Notes: generated by a model not told the origin, from the sequence alone. A DNA stretch of 44,964 bases from Veronia pacifica (GCF_001707825.1 NZ_LYBM01000041.1:1-44964); one strand, 5' to 3'; counted from the first letter of the stretch, positions 7,453 through 16,974 are shown. Numbers and translations are program-made.

Positions 7453-9834
7453 ATGCCACAGAAGCCATTAACCAGTGACAAGCTCTATCGCACCGCAGAC
7501 TTAAAAAAATTAACTGCCTCATCAACGAAACATCTTGAACCTCTCGAAGAGATCGTGGGACAGGATCGTGCCAGACATGCCGTTGAATTTGCCATGTCGA
7601 TTAAAGAAAAAGGCTATAACATTTTCGCTATCGGACAGAATGGTCTTGGCAAACGCACTATGGTAATGCGTTACCTAAAGAGCCATTGGGTGCCGTGTGA
7701 GAGCGCATTTGACTGGTGCTACGTCGCCAACTTTGACGATTCGCGTTCGCCAAAGGTTCTCAAGTTGCCTGCTGGACAAGGACGTAAACTCAGAAAAGAT
7801 ATCGAACAACTTATGAATAAGTTGGGTAAGTCTCTTCCACTCGCCTTTGATAATGAAATGTATTATTCACGGGCTGACTTACTCAAAAATCAACTGGCTG
7901 AGCGTCAGGAGCTGGGGCTCCAAACGCTGTCTGAAGATGCAAAAAAATCTAACGTCAGTCTTTCGGTCACCTCTCAGGGCGATTATCAGTTTATTGCCCT
8001 CAACGGAGACGAGCCTCACTCAGAAGAAACCTTTGATGCACTCAGCCTGAAAGAGCAAGAAGCGTTTGATATTGCAATTAGTAACCTGCAAGTAAAACTG
8101 CGCGAACTGATTCGCCAGATCTCGGCATGGGAAGAAGACTATGCAGACAAACAAGAGCACCTTGACGAAGAAATTGCATCTGAAGTCGTTTCTCATCATA
8201 TCAGTAAGCTGAAAAAAACCTATAAATCACTACCCGAGGTCAAACAGTATCTCAAAGCGATGGAAGCCGACATCCTTGAGAACCTCGATATCTTTCTTGA
8301 AGAAGATGAAGATCAAGCCGCTCTCGCTTATGCTGCGCTGGACAAGAAGCTGCCTCGACGCTATCAGGTCAATATTCTGGTTGAGCAGGAAGAAGGCCAA
8401 CCGCCAGTCGTTATCGAGGACAGCCCCTCATACCATAATATTTTTGGCTACGTAGAGAACGCGACCTTCAAGGGAACTGTTTTTACTGACTTCTCGCTGA
8501 TTCGTCCTGGAAGCCTTCACAAAGCAAACGGCGGTGTGTTGCTCATTGATGCTATTAAAGTGCTTGAGCGCCCCTATGTCTGGGACGGCCTTAAACGAGC
8601 ACTCAGTGCGAGAAAAATCACCCTGAGCTCGCTGGAGCGGGAAGTCAGTCTAAGTGGCACTATTTCCCTTGATCCAGAGCCGATTCCACTGGATGTGAAA
8701 ATCATTCTGTTTGGTGACTATCAAACGTACCGAACCCTGCAAAATTATGATCCTGAATTTGCGGAGCTATTCCGTGTTAACGCAGATTTTGAAGATGATA
8801 TGCCGCGCAATGATGAGTCTGAGCTGAAATATGCCCAGTTCATCTCCAGCATCTGTCATCAAAGTGATCTGAGGCATTGTGACAAAAGCGCAATTGCTCG
8901 AATCATCGAACACAGCTCTCGTCGGGCGGACGATCAGTTCAAGCTATCACTCCACTCTGCAGACATTGCTAATTTGCTCCGTGAAGCCAACTATCATGCA
9001 ATACAGAGTAAGGCTACGATGATCCGCGCGATGCACGTTGAAAAGGCACTCGCAAACCGAGATATGCGGGTCAGCAGACTGCGTGATCACTTTATGGAAG
9101 GTTTCCATAATGGTACCACCCTGATTGATACCAAAGGGAAATCAGTAGGTCAGGTCAATGCCCTATCCGTATTAGCCACCAATGATTTTTGTTTTGGCAG
9201 TCCGAATAGGATCACTGCTACCACTGCATATGGTGACGGACAAGTACTGGATATAGAGCGCAGTGCAAGCCTTGGCGGAAACATCCACTCCAAAGGGGTT
9301 ATGATTCTTACTGCTTACCTGACCTCATTATTAGGTAAAACGGCTAAGATTCCTCTCACTATGCATCTGACATTTGAGCAGTCTTACAGCGGTGTCGATG
9401 GTGACAGTGCCTCAATGGCTGAACTCTGCGCTGTCATGTCTGCTATTTCAGGCATTTCTGTGCGACAGGATTTAGCGATCACTGGCTCCATGAATCAGTT
9501 TGGTGAAGCACAGCCGATCGGTGGAGTAAACGAGAAGATTGAGGGATTCTTTGATGTTTGCACCATTAAGGGGCCAAAACCCACTCAAGGTGTGATCATT
9601 CCTAAATCAAACATTCATAACCTGATGCTGCGCAAAGATATTGTCCATGCAATTGAAAAAGGTCAGTTCCAGATTTATGCCATTGATCACGTCACTGAAG
9701 CCTTAGAGCTGATGATGGGCTTGCCAGTAGGCAAAGCAGATGCAAAAGGAAAGTACAAAACCAATACCTTATTTGGTAAAGCAATTCAAAGCCTTGAAGC
9801 CACAAGGAATGCAGCCGAAAAGGATAATAAATAA
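7453..9834 (+). CDS. Lon-related ATP-dependent protease (AAA domain plus S16 protease domain)
   Basis: A 793-residue protein of the LonB/YcbZ-like branch. It lacks the large Lon N-terminal domain of E. coli Lon. The nucleotide loop GQNGLGKRT is at residues 61-69, there is an acidic helical insertion at about 230-300, and the Walker B region reads GGVLLIDAIKVL (Ala in place of the usual catalytic Glu). The C-terminal S16 domain has catalytic Ser652 in DGDSASMAE and Lys695 in GGVNEKIEG. The 43-residue spacing equals that of E. coli Lon (679/722). It presumably degrades regulatory or misfolded proteins in the cytoplasm. AAAGGAGAG is a strong ribosome site. It is monocistronic: a terminator follows directly. 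Confidence 0.92.
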   Translation: MPQKPLTSDKLYRTADLKKLTASSTKHLEPLEEIVGQDRARHAVEFAMSIKEKGYNIFAIGQNGLGKRTMVMRYLKSHWVPCESAFDWCYVANFDDSRSPKVLKLPAGQGRKLRKDIEQLMNKLGKSLPLAFDNEMYYSRADLLKNQLAERQELGLQTLSEDAKKSNVSLSVTSQGDYQFIALNGDEPHSEETFDALSLKEQEAFDIAISNLQVKLRELIRQISAWEEDYADKQEHLDEEIASEVVSHHISKLKKTYKSLPEVKQYLKAMEADILENLDIFLEEDEDQAALAYAALDKKLPRRYQVNILVEQEEGQPPVVIEDSPSYHNIFGYVENATFKGTVFTDFSLIRPGSLHKANGGVLLIDAIKVLERPYVWDGLKRALSARKITLSSLEREVSLSGTISLDPEPIPLDVKIILFGDYQTYRTLQNYDPEFAELFRVNADFEDDMPRNDESELKYAQFISSICHQSDLRHCDKSAIARIIEHSSRRADDQFKLSLHSADIANLLREANYHAIQSKATMIRAMHVEKALANRDMRVSRLRDHFMEGFHNGTTLIDTKGKSVGQVNALSVLATNDFCFGSPNRITATTAYGDGQVLDIERSASLGGNIHSKGVMILTAYLTSLLGKTAKIPLTMHLTFEQSYSGVDGDSASMAELCAVMSAISGISVRQDLAITGSMNQFGEAQPIGGVNEKIEGFFDVCTIKGPKPTQGVIIPKSNIHNLMLRKDIVHAIEKGQFQIYAIDHVTEALELMMGLPVGKADAKGKYKTNTLFGKAIQSLEATRNAAEKDNK

Positions 9835-9845
9835 TCGCTCCTCAC

Positions 9846-9870
9846 AGCCGGGTTTCACCCGGCTTTCTTT
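9846..9870 (+). terminator. intrinsic terminator of the Lon-related gene
   Basis: AGCCGGGT (9846-9853) and ACCCGGCT (9857-9864) form an eight-pair stem with a three-base loop, followed by TTCTTT. It lies 12 bases after the stop codon. Confidence 0.9.
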
Positions 9871-10048
9871 CACTCCGACTTCTCTCCTCTATTTGATGCT
9901 TCCACCGACGAGATCTATTCTCTTCAAACCAGATCAATATACTCAGTGTTGCAACCAATTTTGTATCATAAATACAGAGATTTAACGTCGAAACGCAACA
10001 AACGGTAAGTAATGTAACCGCAAAAGGTTTCGTTTAGGGGTAATGTGA

Positions 10049-10678
10049 GTGATTAGGATACTGCTGGCTGACAACCACACACTTTTTCAAGAAAGCTTTA
10101 TCGATCAACTCGAAAGGTATCATCATTTTTCTGTTGTTGGCTCTTCAACAGACGGTGATATCACAATCAAAAAAGCACTGTCTCTTACCCCAAATATTCT
10201 GCTGACCGACGTGACTCTGCCGGGTGTAGATATTCTCAATACTATTACAAGGCTTCATCAACAGTTACCTAACCTAAAAATAGTTATCCTGACACGGTTG
10301 GATGATGCGTCTCTCGCCGACACGCTAATGAATGCAGGCGCCTCTGGCTATCTCTTAAAGTCATGGCCTATGTCTAAAATTTCAGATACTTTGATACATA
10401 TTACAAAAGGTGAGTATTTGGATACGCCATTTGGAAGCGCATCAGCTGAGAAAAGTGACGATAGAAAAGAAACAAACACATATCCATCCCGCCTCAGTGC
10501 TCGAGAAACAGAAATTTTACGCTTAATTGCTGCAGGACAGAGTAATAAATCAATAGCAGGTTCTCTCAAGATAAGTATCAGGACAGTCGAAACACATCGG
10601 TTCCGAATGAAAAAGAAGCTCGGCGTCAAATCGATAATCGAGTGTGTTCAGTTCGCACTGAAAAATAATATCGCATAA
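10049..10678 (+). CDS. NarL/FixJ-type response regulator with LuxR DNA-binding domain
   Basis: A 209-residue transcription regulator. The receiver domain (1-120) has the phosphoacceptor Asp54 in LLTDVTLPG, Asp8, Thr82 and Lys104 (in YLLKSWP). The usual second acidic residue after Asp8 is Asn9. A linker of about 25 residues leads to a LuxR-type helix-turn-helix (about 150-207): LSARETEILRLIAAGQSNK, then SIRTVETHRFRMKKKLGV. The start is GTG with AGGGG eight bases upstream. No sensor kinase is adjacent, so it is an orphan regulator and its partner and targets are unknown. Confidence 0.9.
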   Translation: MIRILLADNHTLFQESFIDQLERYHHFSVVGSSTDGDITIKKALSLTPNILLTDVTLPGVDILNTITRLHQQLPNLKIVILTRLDDASLADTLMNAGASGYLLKSWPMSKISDTLIHITKGEYLDTPFGSASAEKSDDRKETNTYPSRLSARETEILRLIAAGQSNKSIAGSLKISIRTVETHRFRMKKKLGVKSIIECVQFALKNNIA

Positions 10679-11007
10679 TGAATGAATTTATATTCATTAC
10701 TGGCACTATTCCCCTCTCCCCAACTTTTTATATTTTGTTAATTTACCCTCATAAACACTCATTATTTAGAGTTCAAATACTAATTAATTAATACAAAATA
10801 AATTCGGTATAGTTGTTTATTTTCCCGTACAAAGTAATGGCTGATAATAATTATTAATCACGCTTATATAAGTGGTAAGAGGACATGTTCTAAAAAATGA
10901 GACCTGACAATCAATACGCAAAAATATCGGGACACATGTAACAAATTTAGGCATATTTACGTTAAGTTAATGTTATGTCGATTGTGATTCTACGGAAGGG
11001 GGAGCCT
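10679..11007. other. 329-base AT-rich gene-free stretch
   Basis: It holds a perfect seven-base inverted repeat directly after the response-regulator stop (AATGAAT at 10681-10687, ATTCATT at 10692-10698), which may close that transcript though no T run follows. The remainder is AT-rich and presumably carries the promoter of the next gene. No gene seen. Confidence 0.5.
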
Positions 11008-11697
11008 ATGAACACACCAAGATTCACTGTTCCTTATTTTTCTGAGTTTGTCATCGGCCGATTATCTTACGCCAGACTAATAAGAAAAATGCCTGATTTT
11101 ATATCTAAAGCTAAATGGAATTTGAGAGTAGGCATATCGTCTTTATTTTTATTTTTTACACTGACTATAGCGTGCACCATTATTTTTCACGGCCTGTCTC
11201 ACGAAGACTTTTACCGTACATTGTTATGCATAAACTTAATTAGTTATGTGATTGCATTACCTATTGTCACCCATATTGTTGCTCAACAAAAATGGATGAA
11301 AGACTGGATCAGAAACTCAAGAAAGTCGCACATAAATAACGCGCTACAAGAATTATCAATGCGTGATCGAAACATTGCTGCAAACCGAATATGGAAAATG
11401 TTGCACCACCCAAAGTGGCAAGAGTGTATAAACTACGCGTTTGCTGCTGATCCTCGGCGCGCTCAAAAGAGTTATCAGGCGATAAGACAGGTTCTAATCA
11501 ATATAACGTCTGACAAACCCAGCGTTTACTGTGACGCAGCCTGGCGGGTGATCAGCGAGCAACGGGGCAGTATCCGCGACCAGCTTGACATTTTAGTCAC
11601 GCTCGCAAACAGACACTATCAAACACATCAACCTAAAAATGAACAAGCCAGAAAAACAACTGTACTTGAGGGTGAATTTCTGCGCAAAAGCGGCTAA
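11008..11697 (+). CDS. uncharacterised two-helix membrane protein
   Basis: I do not recognise this 229-residue protein. Two hydrophobic helices (about residues 42-61 and 74-93) form a membrane hairpin after a short basic N-terminus. The remaining 135 residues are soluble, charged and helical, with MLHHPKWQECINYAFAAD and AAWRVISEQRGSIRDQLD as landmarks. The ATG at 11008 was chosen because GGGGGAG stands six bases upstream; an in-frame ATG at 10975 has no such site. An SDR gene follows 11 bases after the stop, so they form a likely two-gene operon. No function is proposed. Confidence 0.75.
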   Translation: MNTPRFTVPYFSEFVIGRLSYARLIRKMPDFISKAKWNLRVGISSLFLFFTLTIACTIIFHGLSHEDFYRTLLCINLISYVIALPIVTHIVAQQKWMKDWIRNSRKSHINNALQELSMRDRNIAANRIWKMLHHPKWQECINYAFAADPRRAQKSYQAIRQVLINITSDKPSVYCDAAWRVISEQRGSIRDQLDILVTLANRHYQTHQPKNEQARKTTVLEGEFLRKSG

Positions 11698-11708
11698 GGG
11701 AGTAGCAT

Positions 11709-12449
11709 ATGAGAAATGCACTTGTTACCGGCGGCACCAGTGGTATCGGATTAGAAACCGTCATCCAGCTCAGTCAGTTGGGCTATCGAGTCATAACCTG
11801 TTCCAGAAACGAGGACAACTGGAATAAAGTACTGGCAACTAACTCAGATCTCTCAGCAGTCGATTATCTATGCGTCGACTTAAAAGATGTAAAACGCGTA
11901 GACAGTATGTTTGCCTATATCAGAGAAAATTATGGCAGTCTCGATGTCGCCATTAATAATGCCTCTCCACAGCTGGCCTCCAAGGGGAATTATGAAGAGG
12001 TCGGCATAGATAGCCTTTATGGCACATTGATTGGTGACTTTTGGACGCATGCCCTTTGTCTCAAATACGAATTAGGATTGATGACAGAGGACAGTGCCAT
12101 TGTAAACGTCAGCTCCGTCAATGGTTCCCGTCCCACTCCATCCGCAGCCATGTATTCAGCGGCTAAACATGGTTTAGAAGGTCTTACCCGGTCAATAGCA
12201 CTAGAGGCAATAAAAAAGAAGATCAGGGTGAATGCGATTGCTCCCGGCGTTACATGGACACCCAGGTGGCAAGAGGGAAACGAAACAGCCATCAACATTT
12301 TAAAAGAGACCGTCTCCCGTAAGGTTCCCGCTGGTCGGTTTGCTGAAGTCAGTGAAATAGCAAATGCAATCACTTGGTTATGTTCAGAAAACGCTCGTTA
12401 TATAGTAGGACATACACTAGTTGTAGATGGGGGGCTTAGTCTCGCCTGA
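11709..12449 (+). CDS. short-chain dehydrogenase/reductase (SDR)
   Basis: A 246-residue classical SDR, an NAD(P)-dependent oxidoreductase. The cofactor loop TGGTSGIG (residues 7-14), the NNAS motif (83-86), catalytic Ser136 and the YxxxK pair Tyr149/Lys153 (YSAAKHG) are all present, and the C-terminus has GHTLVVDGGLSLA. Arg32 in TCSRN after the second strand suggests NADP(H) use. The ribosome site is GGGAG. It directly follows the unknown membrane-protein gene. SDR substrates cannot be read from sequence; none is proposed. Confidence 0.92.
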   Translation: MRNALVTGGTSGIGLETVIQLSQLGYRVITCSRNEDNWNKVLATNSDLSAVDYLCVDLKDVKRVDSMFAYIRENYGSLDVAINNASPQLASKGNYEEVGIDSLYGTLIGDFWTHALCLKYELGLMTEDSAIVNVSSVNGSRPTPSAAMYSAAKHGLEGLTRSIALEAIKKKIRVNAIAPGVTWTPRWQEGNETAINILKETVSRKVPAGRFAEVSEIANAITWLCSENARYIVGHTLVVDGGLSLA

Positions 12450-12458
12450 ATTCACTCT

Positions 12459-12479
12459 ACGGGAGTGCTATGCTCCCGT
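12459..12479 (+). terminator. hairpin after the SDR gene, terminator-like
   Basis: ACGGGAG (12459-12465) and CTCCCGT (12473-12479) pair with a seven-base loop ten bases after the SDR stop. The T run is poor (TCC follows), so termination strength is uncertain. Confidence 0.55.
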
Positions 12480-12596
12480 TCCTCACATCTATCCCATCAC
12501 TTTTTCACTGGAACTTTCCTGCAAGTTATGGAACCCATCTCGGTAAAGTTTTGCAATCTCTAATCTAGGATTAATAGGTCAACAGCGGAGCGTGAC

Positions 12597-13055
12597 ATGT
12601 CCTTTGTGCAAAGCAAACCGCCATTGAGTGCGTCAGCGCTCTCTACACCCGGAGCAATGTCAGAGACTAAGCAGCATCCAGAGGGCGCTCGTGGAGCTGG
12701 TTATCTCGGCGGTATGGATGAGAACAATGACAAGTTTCACAGAGCGCCTGACGATGATCGAACACGTAAGGTTGTCTGGAACCCAGTGACCAGAAAGTAC
12801 GTGGTAGTCGTCATGCCTGAAGATTATCGCGAAACGGATGAACTCTCGACGGATGACGAAGAGATCACGGCAAAACAAGAGCACCAGGGACAAGAAGACA
12901 CGGATCAGGATGATTCTGAGGACGATGATCTTGATGAAGTCGATCTTGACGACGATGACGACTTCGATGAAACCGAGTTCTATGACGAAGAAGATATCGA
13001 GTTTAAAAACATATCAGCTGGCGGAAACCCCCACCCGAGGCTCCGCCGCTATTAA
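12597..13055 (+). CDS. small protein with highly acidic C-terminal half
   Basis: A 152-residue protein I do not recognise. The first 90 residues are of normal composition and contain RKVVWNPVTRKYVVVVMPEDY (about 60-80). Residues about 92-138 are mostly Asp and Glu, with runs such as DDDDDF, ending in a short basic tail PRLRRY. No signal peptide or membrane segment. GGAG lies six bases before the ATG. Acidic tails of this kind occur in nucleic-acid mimics, chaperones and regulatory proteins, but nothing here decides between them. The next gene is convergent. It looks like a genuine gene from its ribosome site and asymmetric composition. Confidence 0.65.
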   Translation: MSFVQSKPPLSASALSTPGAMSETKQHPEGARGAGYLGGMDENNDKFHRAPDDDRTRKVVWNPVTRKYVVVVMPEDYRETDELSTDDEEITAKQEHQGQEDTDQDDSEDDDLDEVDLDDDDDFDETEFYDEEDIEFKNISAGGNPHPRLRRY

Positions 13056-13096
13056 GGATAGTCTGATAACAAAATATAAGGTCTACATCCGAGACG

Positions 13097-14008
13097 CTAT
13101 CTGTTTATTGTTGCCAGTGCCTCGTTCATTTCACCCGCAAGCCTGTAGCCAGCCTGAGTGAGTCTTTGTCTGACCATCTCGGTTCCCTTTTTATAGTACG
13201 TTTTCCCTGGCTTTTGCCCCTTTGGCGTGTTGTAAGCAAAGTATGCCAGTTGATAACTCTCATCTACCCAGCTACTCACGTTGCCTTGTCCCTGGCTAAA
13301 TGATGCTTTTGGAAAGGCCACCTGTAGTTCTTTTGCCATCTTGTCAACATTGAATGGTTGTTCGAGAAATCCCAAACCGCTATCCCAAAAATGATGAAGG
13401 TCTTTTTGAGCAACATCCAATGAGTATTTATTGGCCCCAAAATCAGAAATACATAAAAGTTCACTGGTGCTTTGAGTAACTGAATGCATTGGTTGATGAG
13501 CGTCACCAGCAAGATGGCTCAGAAACATCATGGTTGCGGCCTTGGGGTGCCTTTTGAAAGACGCATAGAGTGCATCATTTACCATAACGATATTTGGCTC
13601 TTTGACGAATTCACAATCAGACTTGGCGGGATATGCCTGATTGATGTAATGCCAGCCGCCAGTTGTTTTATCGTCCCAGCCATTAACCGACTCAGGTATC
13701 CTCTCTCCCATCAACAACCAAACGTCTTTTGCTGGCATATTTCGGATTAAATCGGGAACCATAGCCAGACGGGCAAACTTACTTGCGCCCTGAACACTTT
13801 CCATCTTCTCCAGAATATGGTCAGGCATCGAGTTATATGCTTTGGTTGCCAGAGCATCGACTTTTTTCTGAACATCCTTATCAAGATTCTGATACGCGAT
13901 CTGAGCAATAGTGACATGCCCCTGATAATTCCATGCGATTGCTGAGGGCGTATAAGCGGTCACAAGAAGAGCTGTGAACGCAAGAGGGATGAAAGCAAGA
14001 CTTTTCAT
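13097..14008 (-). CDS. secreted S1/P1-type nuclease
   Basis: A 303-residue zinc-dependent nuclease of the S1/P1 family, which degrades single-stranded nucleic acids and can remove 3'-phosphates. The signal peptide ends at about AIA/WNYQ, which places Trp26 at the mature N-terminus as a zinc ligand, as in P1 nuclease. Other visible zinc-site residues are His31 (GH), the motif LSHLAGDAHQPMH and DLHHFWD. A conserved family Cys pair is also present. It acts in the periplasm or outside the cell, perhaps to scavenge phosphate or nucleotides. It is convergent with the acidic-protein gene and has no close partner. Confidence 0.9.
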   Translation of the reverse strand: MKSLAFIPLAFTALLVTAYTPSAIAWNYQGHVTIAQIAYQNLDKDVQKKVDALATKAYNSMPDHILEKMESVQGASKFARLAMVPDLIRNMPAKDVWLLMGERIPESVNGWDDKTTGGWHYINQAYPAKSDCEFVKEPNIVMVNDALYASFKRHPKAATMMFLSHLAGDAHQPMHSVTQSTSELLCISDFGANKYSLDVAQKDLHHFWDSGLGFLEQPFNVDKMAKELQVAFPKASFSQGQGNVSSWVDESYQLAYFAYNTPKGQKPGKTYYKKGTEMVRQRLTQAGYRLAGEMNEALATINR

Positions 14009-14162
14009 AATTGATACCAGAAATGGTTATAACTGGAACGGCATTAAGCCCGTCATTTGAGATCTATGTCAAATAAATATTGAAAGATATGGATTTTTAG
14101 CCTGAATTCGCACCGATCAGTTCATATTTTGACCTTTCAATAAACGCTAATCCAGCTTTTGG

Positions 14163-14408
14163 TTAACAATTACCTCCGTCTGGCTTATCCCTCGTTCGTG
14201 AAAGATATGCTGAGAATTGCCGTATTTTCGGTAGCAAAATAACACTGATCACCAATGCAATAGGAAACCCCATGGCGAAGCTCCGCATCCAACGGAAAAC
14301 TAACTCTCCATCAATACCCGTGTTGATGGCTGTAATGATTCCAGACATCAAGAATGCCATGCAAAGCGAGGACAAAAAGGTTGTGAGCAGGCGTTGCGCT
14401 TTTGTCAT
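14163..14408 (-). CDS. DUF2798 small membrane protein
   Basis: An 81-residue protein with two transmembrane helices (about 9-29 and 45-64) and the motif SLCMAFLMSG, then WMRSFAMGFPIALVISVILLP, which identifies DUF2798. The role of the family is unknown. GAGG lies ten bases before the ATG. It is divergent from a LysR regulator, with about 80 bases between the two starts, an arrangement that suggests the regulator controls it. Confidence 0.85.
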   Translation of the reverse strand: MTKAQRLLTTFLSSLCMAFLMSGIITAINTGIDGELVFRWMRSFAMGFPIALVISVILLPKIRQFSAYLSRTRDKPDGGNC

Positions 14409-14489
14409 AGATTAAGAACCTCAATTTGCTAGTTTGTCAACCAAGCTTAATAATCAGCAATATGTGAAACAATATTGAAAATCTCAATT

Positions 14490-15368
14490 ATGAATTCCAT
14501 ATTTGGAAACATGGATGATCTCTACCTGTTCTGTCAGGTTGTGGATGCAGGTTCGCTGCAGAATGCAGCCCGTCACCTTCGGCTGCCAGTTTCAACAGTT
14601 TCTCGCCGTTTATCACAACTGGAGTCCAGACTAGGTATTCGCTTACTGGAAAAACAGAGTCGGGAGCTGGTGCCAACTCATGATGGCGAGGAGTTATATC
14701 AAAGGATCTCAAATGAGATCAGATTTGCTGAAAATCAGATCGAGGGTTTTTTGCAACACAGCGGCCAGATAAAAGGTCACCTTAGACTTCTTCTGCCCTA
14801 CAGTTTGTACCGTAACCAAATATCGACACATGTTGAGAAATTTCTAAATGAGTATCCGGACGTCACTATTGATATTGAGCTGACACTCGGAGACATTGTT
14901 CCTGAAACTGACAGAGACTTGGTATTGGCATTTGGCACCGCTGGACGCACTGACATCGTCGCGAGACCGCTTTTTCAGTCAGCATTTAAGATCTATGCCA
15001 GTAACAAATATCTTGAGAAGCACCCAACACCCAAAACACTCTCTGAGCTGGAGCAACATCGCTGGTTGACGTTAAGCTCATCACCTATCCTCACACTTTT
15101 CCAAGATGGACAGGCTCATGTGGTAAGGCCGAAAGCAAAAATGCGTATCAATGATGCTGAGATGCTCATCAAAGCAGTCGAGGCGGGTGTTGGAATTGCG
15201 GCCATCCCCAGTGTGTACGCAAGAGAAACAGATACCTTGCAGAGCCTTATGGAGGAATATGTTCCGCCTCCCTCACAAGCTTTCTTACTTTACCGACAAA
15301 GAAAGCACCAGCCTGCCGCTTTGTCACTGCTGATCGACCGAATAATGAATATTGAATTCATTGTGTAG
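14490..15368 (+). CDS. LysR-family transcriptional regulator
   Basis: A protein of about 292 residues. The N-terminal winged helix-turn-helix reads DLYLFCQVVDAGSLQNAARH, then LPVSTVSRRLSQLESRLGIRLLEKQSR, followed by a linker helix and a periplasmic-binding-protein-like effector domain (about 85-290). The effector is unknown. The start is uncertain: ATG 14490, ATG 14511 (with GGAAAC upstream) or TTG 14475 are all in frame. It is divergent from the DUF2798 gene, its probable target. The ATP-grasp/peptidase block begins more than 1.5 kb away, so a link to it is doubtful. Confidence 0.9.
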   Translation: MNSIFGNMDDLYLFCQVVDAGSLQNAARHLRLPVSTVSRRLSQLESRLGIRLLEKQSRELVPTHDGEELYQRISNEIRFAENQIEGFLQHSGQIKGHLRLLLPYSLYRNQISTHVEKFLNEYPDVTIDIELTLGDIVPETDRDLVLAFGTAGRTDIVARPLFQSAFKIYASNKYLEKHPTPKTLSELEQHRWLTLSSSPILTLFQDGQAHVVRPKAKMRINDAEMLIKAVEAGVGIAAIPSVYARETDTLQSLMEEYVPPPSQAFLLYRQRKHQPAALSLLIDRIMNIEFIV

Positions 15369-15867
15369 ACATAGCGAGTGGTTTAGCTGGTAGCAGCATA
15401 ATCGTTGTGCAAGGGCAACGGAGCGCATTGAATGTCTGGCATGTCTGCGTTGACATTGCACAAAAAAGTCGTTGTTGATGTCAATGTAGGCAGCGTTGCG
15501 ATGGTCTCGGTCGCTGCACTCACTCAAGCCGCCACGCCTCTTGATACGAATGGATCACATTAAATACCGATATCCACCATCATCACCAAAAACAAAGAAC
15601 AAAGAGCAAAAAAGAAGCTCAATACCAATAAAGTGATGAACATCAACTCTTCACAACAACTATTATTTGTTTTGTTATTAAATCGTAACTAACCATAACA
15701 AATTACTCTATAAAAAAGATCGTAGTCACTGTATTTATCATTGTTATTAATAAATAATATTTACCACGCAAAAATATCATATTAAAAAAATAAAAAAATG
15801 AGGTTAATTAATAAATAAACTGGTAGTGAAAATCATATTACTACCAGTAAAATTTATTTTAAAAAAA
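15369..15867. other. about 500-base AT-rich gene-free stretch
   Basis: It lies between the convergent ends of the LysR and M20 genes. At 15441-15563 there is a 40-codon frame whose product looks like a signal-peptide fragment (SVAMVSVAALTQAATPLDTN) with no continuation, possibly the remains of an exported protein gene. The rest, from about 15570, is very AT-rich with short homopolymer runs. No terminator with a clear stem was found for either gene. Confidence 0.5.
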
Positions 15868-16974
15868 CTATTTCATCAAATATCTCAGTATATTTTTCAC
15901 TTCAGAAATTCGACGTTCAAAACTCTTTTTTGATGCTCTTTCATGAATGGTATGATCACCATCGCCGAAGGGGCCAAAGCCATCCAGTGTTGTCGTGCCA
16001 ACGCCTGCAGTGACATTTGCGTCACTGACACCACCACGACATTCTGTCAGTAACGGCGCACCAAGCAACTCAGTTAACCTGCCTAACAATTCATACTGTT
16101 CACTATTGGGTTCCATAACATCTCGCTGCACACCACCAGAGAGATTTATCACAACACCAAATTTTTCAGCATCAAGACATAGGCGCTCAATCTCATCAAG
16201 AACACGCGCTTTTTCTGCTTGATTGGTGAATCGCGCTTCGACACTCAGCTGCGCTTTTGGTGAGATGGTATTGGCACCAATTCCACCTGATATCTTACCC
16301 GGGTTCACCGTTGTTCCTTTATCAAGGTCTGTCAGAGACTTAAGGCCAATGAGTAAGTTCGCCAAGGCAAAATTGGCATCTACCCCGTCTTGGTAATGAT
16401 TACCCGCATGTGCCGCCTTACCCTTGATATCAATGGAAAATGTTGCAATTCCCTTTCTACCAATAACAACTTCATGCTCTTTTCCAGCCGCTTCAAATAC
16501 CAGACAATAGTCATAATTTTTTGCAAGGCGAGCAGTTAATTCGCGGCTATCATCACTGCCTGTTTCTTCATCACTGACCAAAAGCATATCAATGTTGAAA
16601 ATTTCACTAAACTCTTCATGCAACTGCCTCAATGCACTCAACGCAACATAATTTCCACCTTTCATATCACAGACACCCGGACCATAAATCCACTCTGCAT
16701 CTTCTGAAAAGTCAGTGAAAGTACCTGGTGGAAAGACAGTGTCAAGATGCCCAATAAGCAAGACCTTTTCCCCAGGCACTTTAGCTGAAGAAAAGAGCAG
16801 ATGGTCGCCAATCTCCTGTCTGGTAAAGCGCTCAACAGAAAAGCCGATAGCCTCAAACTTGCTGATCATCTGCTCACCATGGCGGTCTACGCCAGCCTTA
16901 TTTTTGGTGTAAGAATTACATCTTATCAACTCGGCCAGCTCGTTATAATCTATTTCCATTGGCATGTTAGACAC
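15868..16974 (-). CDS. M20-family zinc peptidase, glutamate carboxypeptidase (CPG2)-like
   Basis: A 368-residue cytoplasmic metallopeptidase of the M20 family. Metal and catalytic residues are visible: His76-x-Asp78 (GHLDT), Asp103 (GVCDMKGG), Glu136/Glu137 (SDEETGS), Glu161 (LVFEAAG) and His344 (HTIHER). The central dimerisation domain is at about 175-290. There is no signal peptide. CPG2-like members split C-terminal glutamate or related amides. The GTG start at 16974 has GGGAAGG eight bases upstream. It is divergent from two ATP-grasp ligases across 186 bases, so it may reverse or trim what those ligases make. Family is firm; the substrate is an inference from context. Confidence 0.9.
   Translation of the reverse strand: MSNMPMEIDYNELAELIRCNSYTKNKAGVDRHGEQMISKFEAIGFSVERFTRQEIGDHLLFSSAKVPGEKVLLIGHLDTVFPPGTFTDFSEDAEWIYGPGVCDMKGGNYVALSALRQLHEEFSEIFNIDMLLVSDEETGSDDSRELTARLAKNYDYCLVFEAAGKEHEVVIGRKGIATFSIDIKGKAAHAGNHYQDGVDANFALANLLIGLKSLTDLDKGTTVNPGKISGGIGANTISPKAQLSVEARFTNQAEKARVLDEIERLCLDAEKFGVVINLSGGVQRDVMEPNSEQYELLGRLTELLGAPLLTECRGGVSDANVTAGVGTTTLDGFGPFGDGDHTIHERASKKSFERRISEVKNILRYLMK

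Noticed and set aside
15570-15860. AT-rich segment as a replication origin or partition site
   Set aside because: No repeated iterons, DnaA boxes or adjacent replication genes were seen.
14490-16974. LysR regulator as controller of the ATP-grasp/peptidase block
   Set aside because: It is divergent from the DUF2798 gene and separated from the block's promoters by the whole M20 gene and 500 gene-free bases, so control of DUF2798 is more likely.
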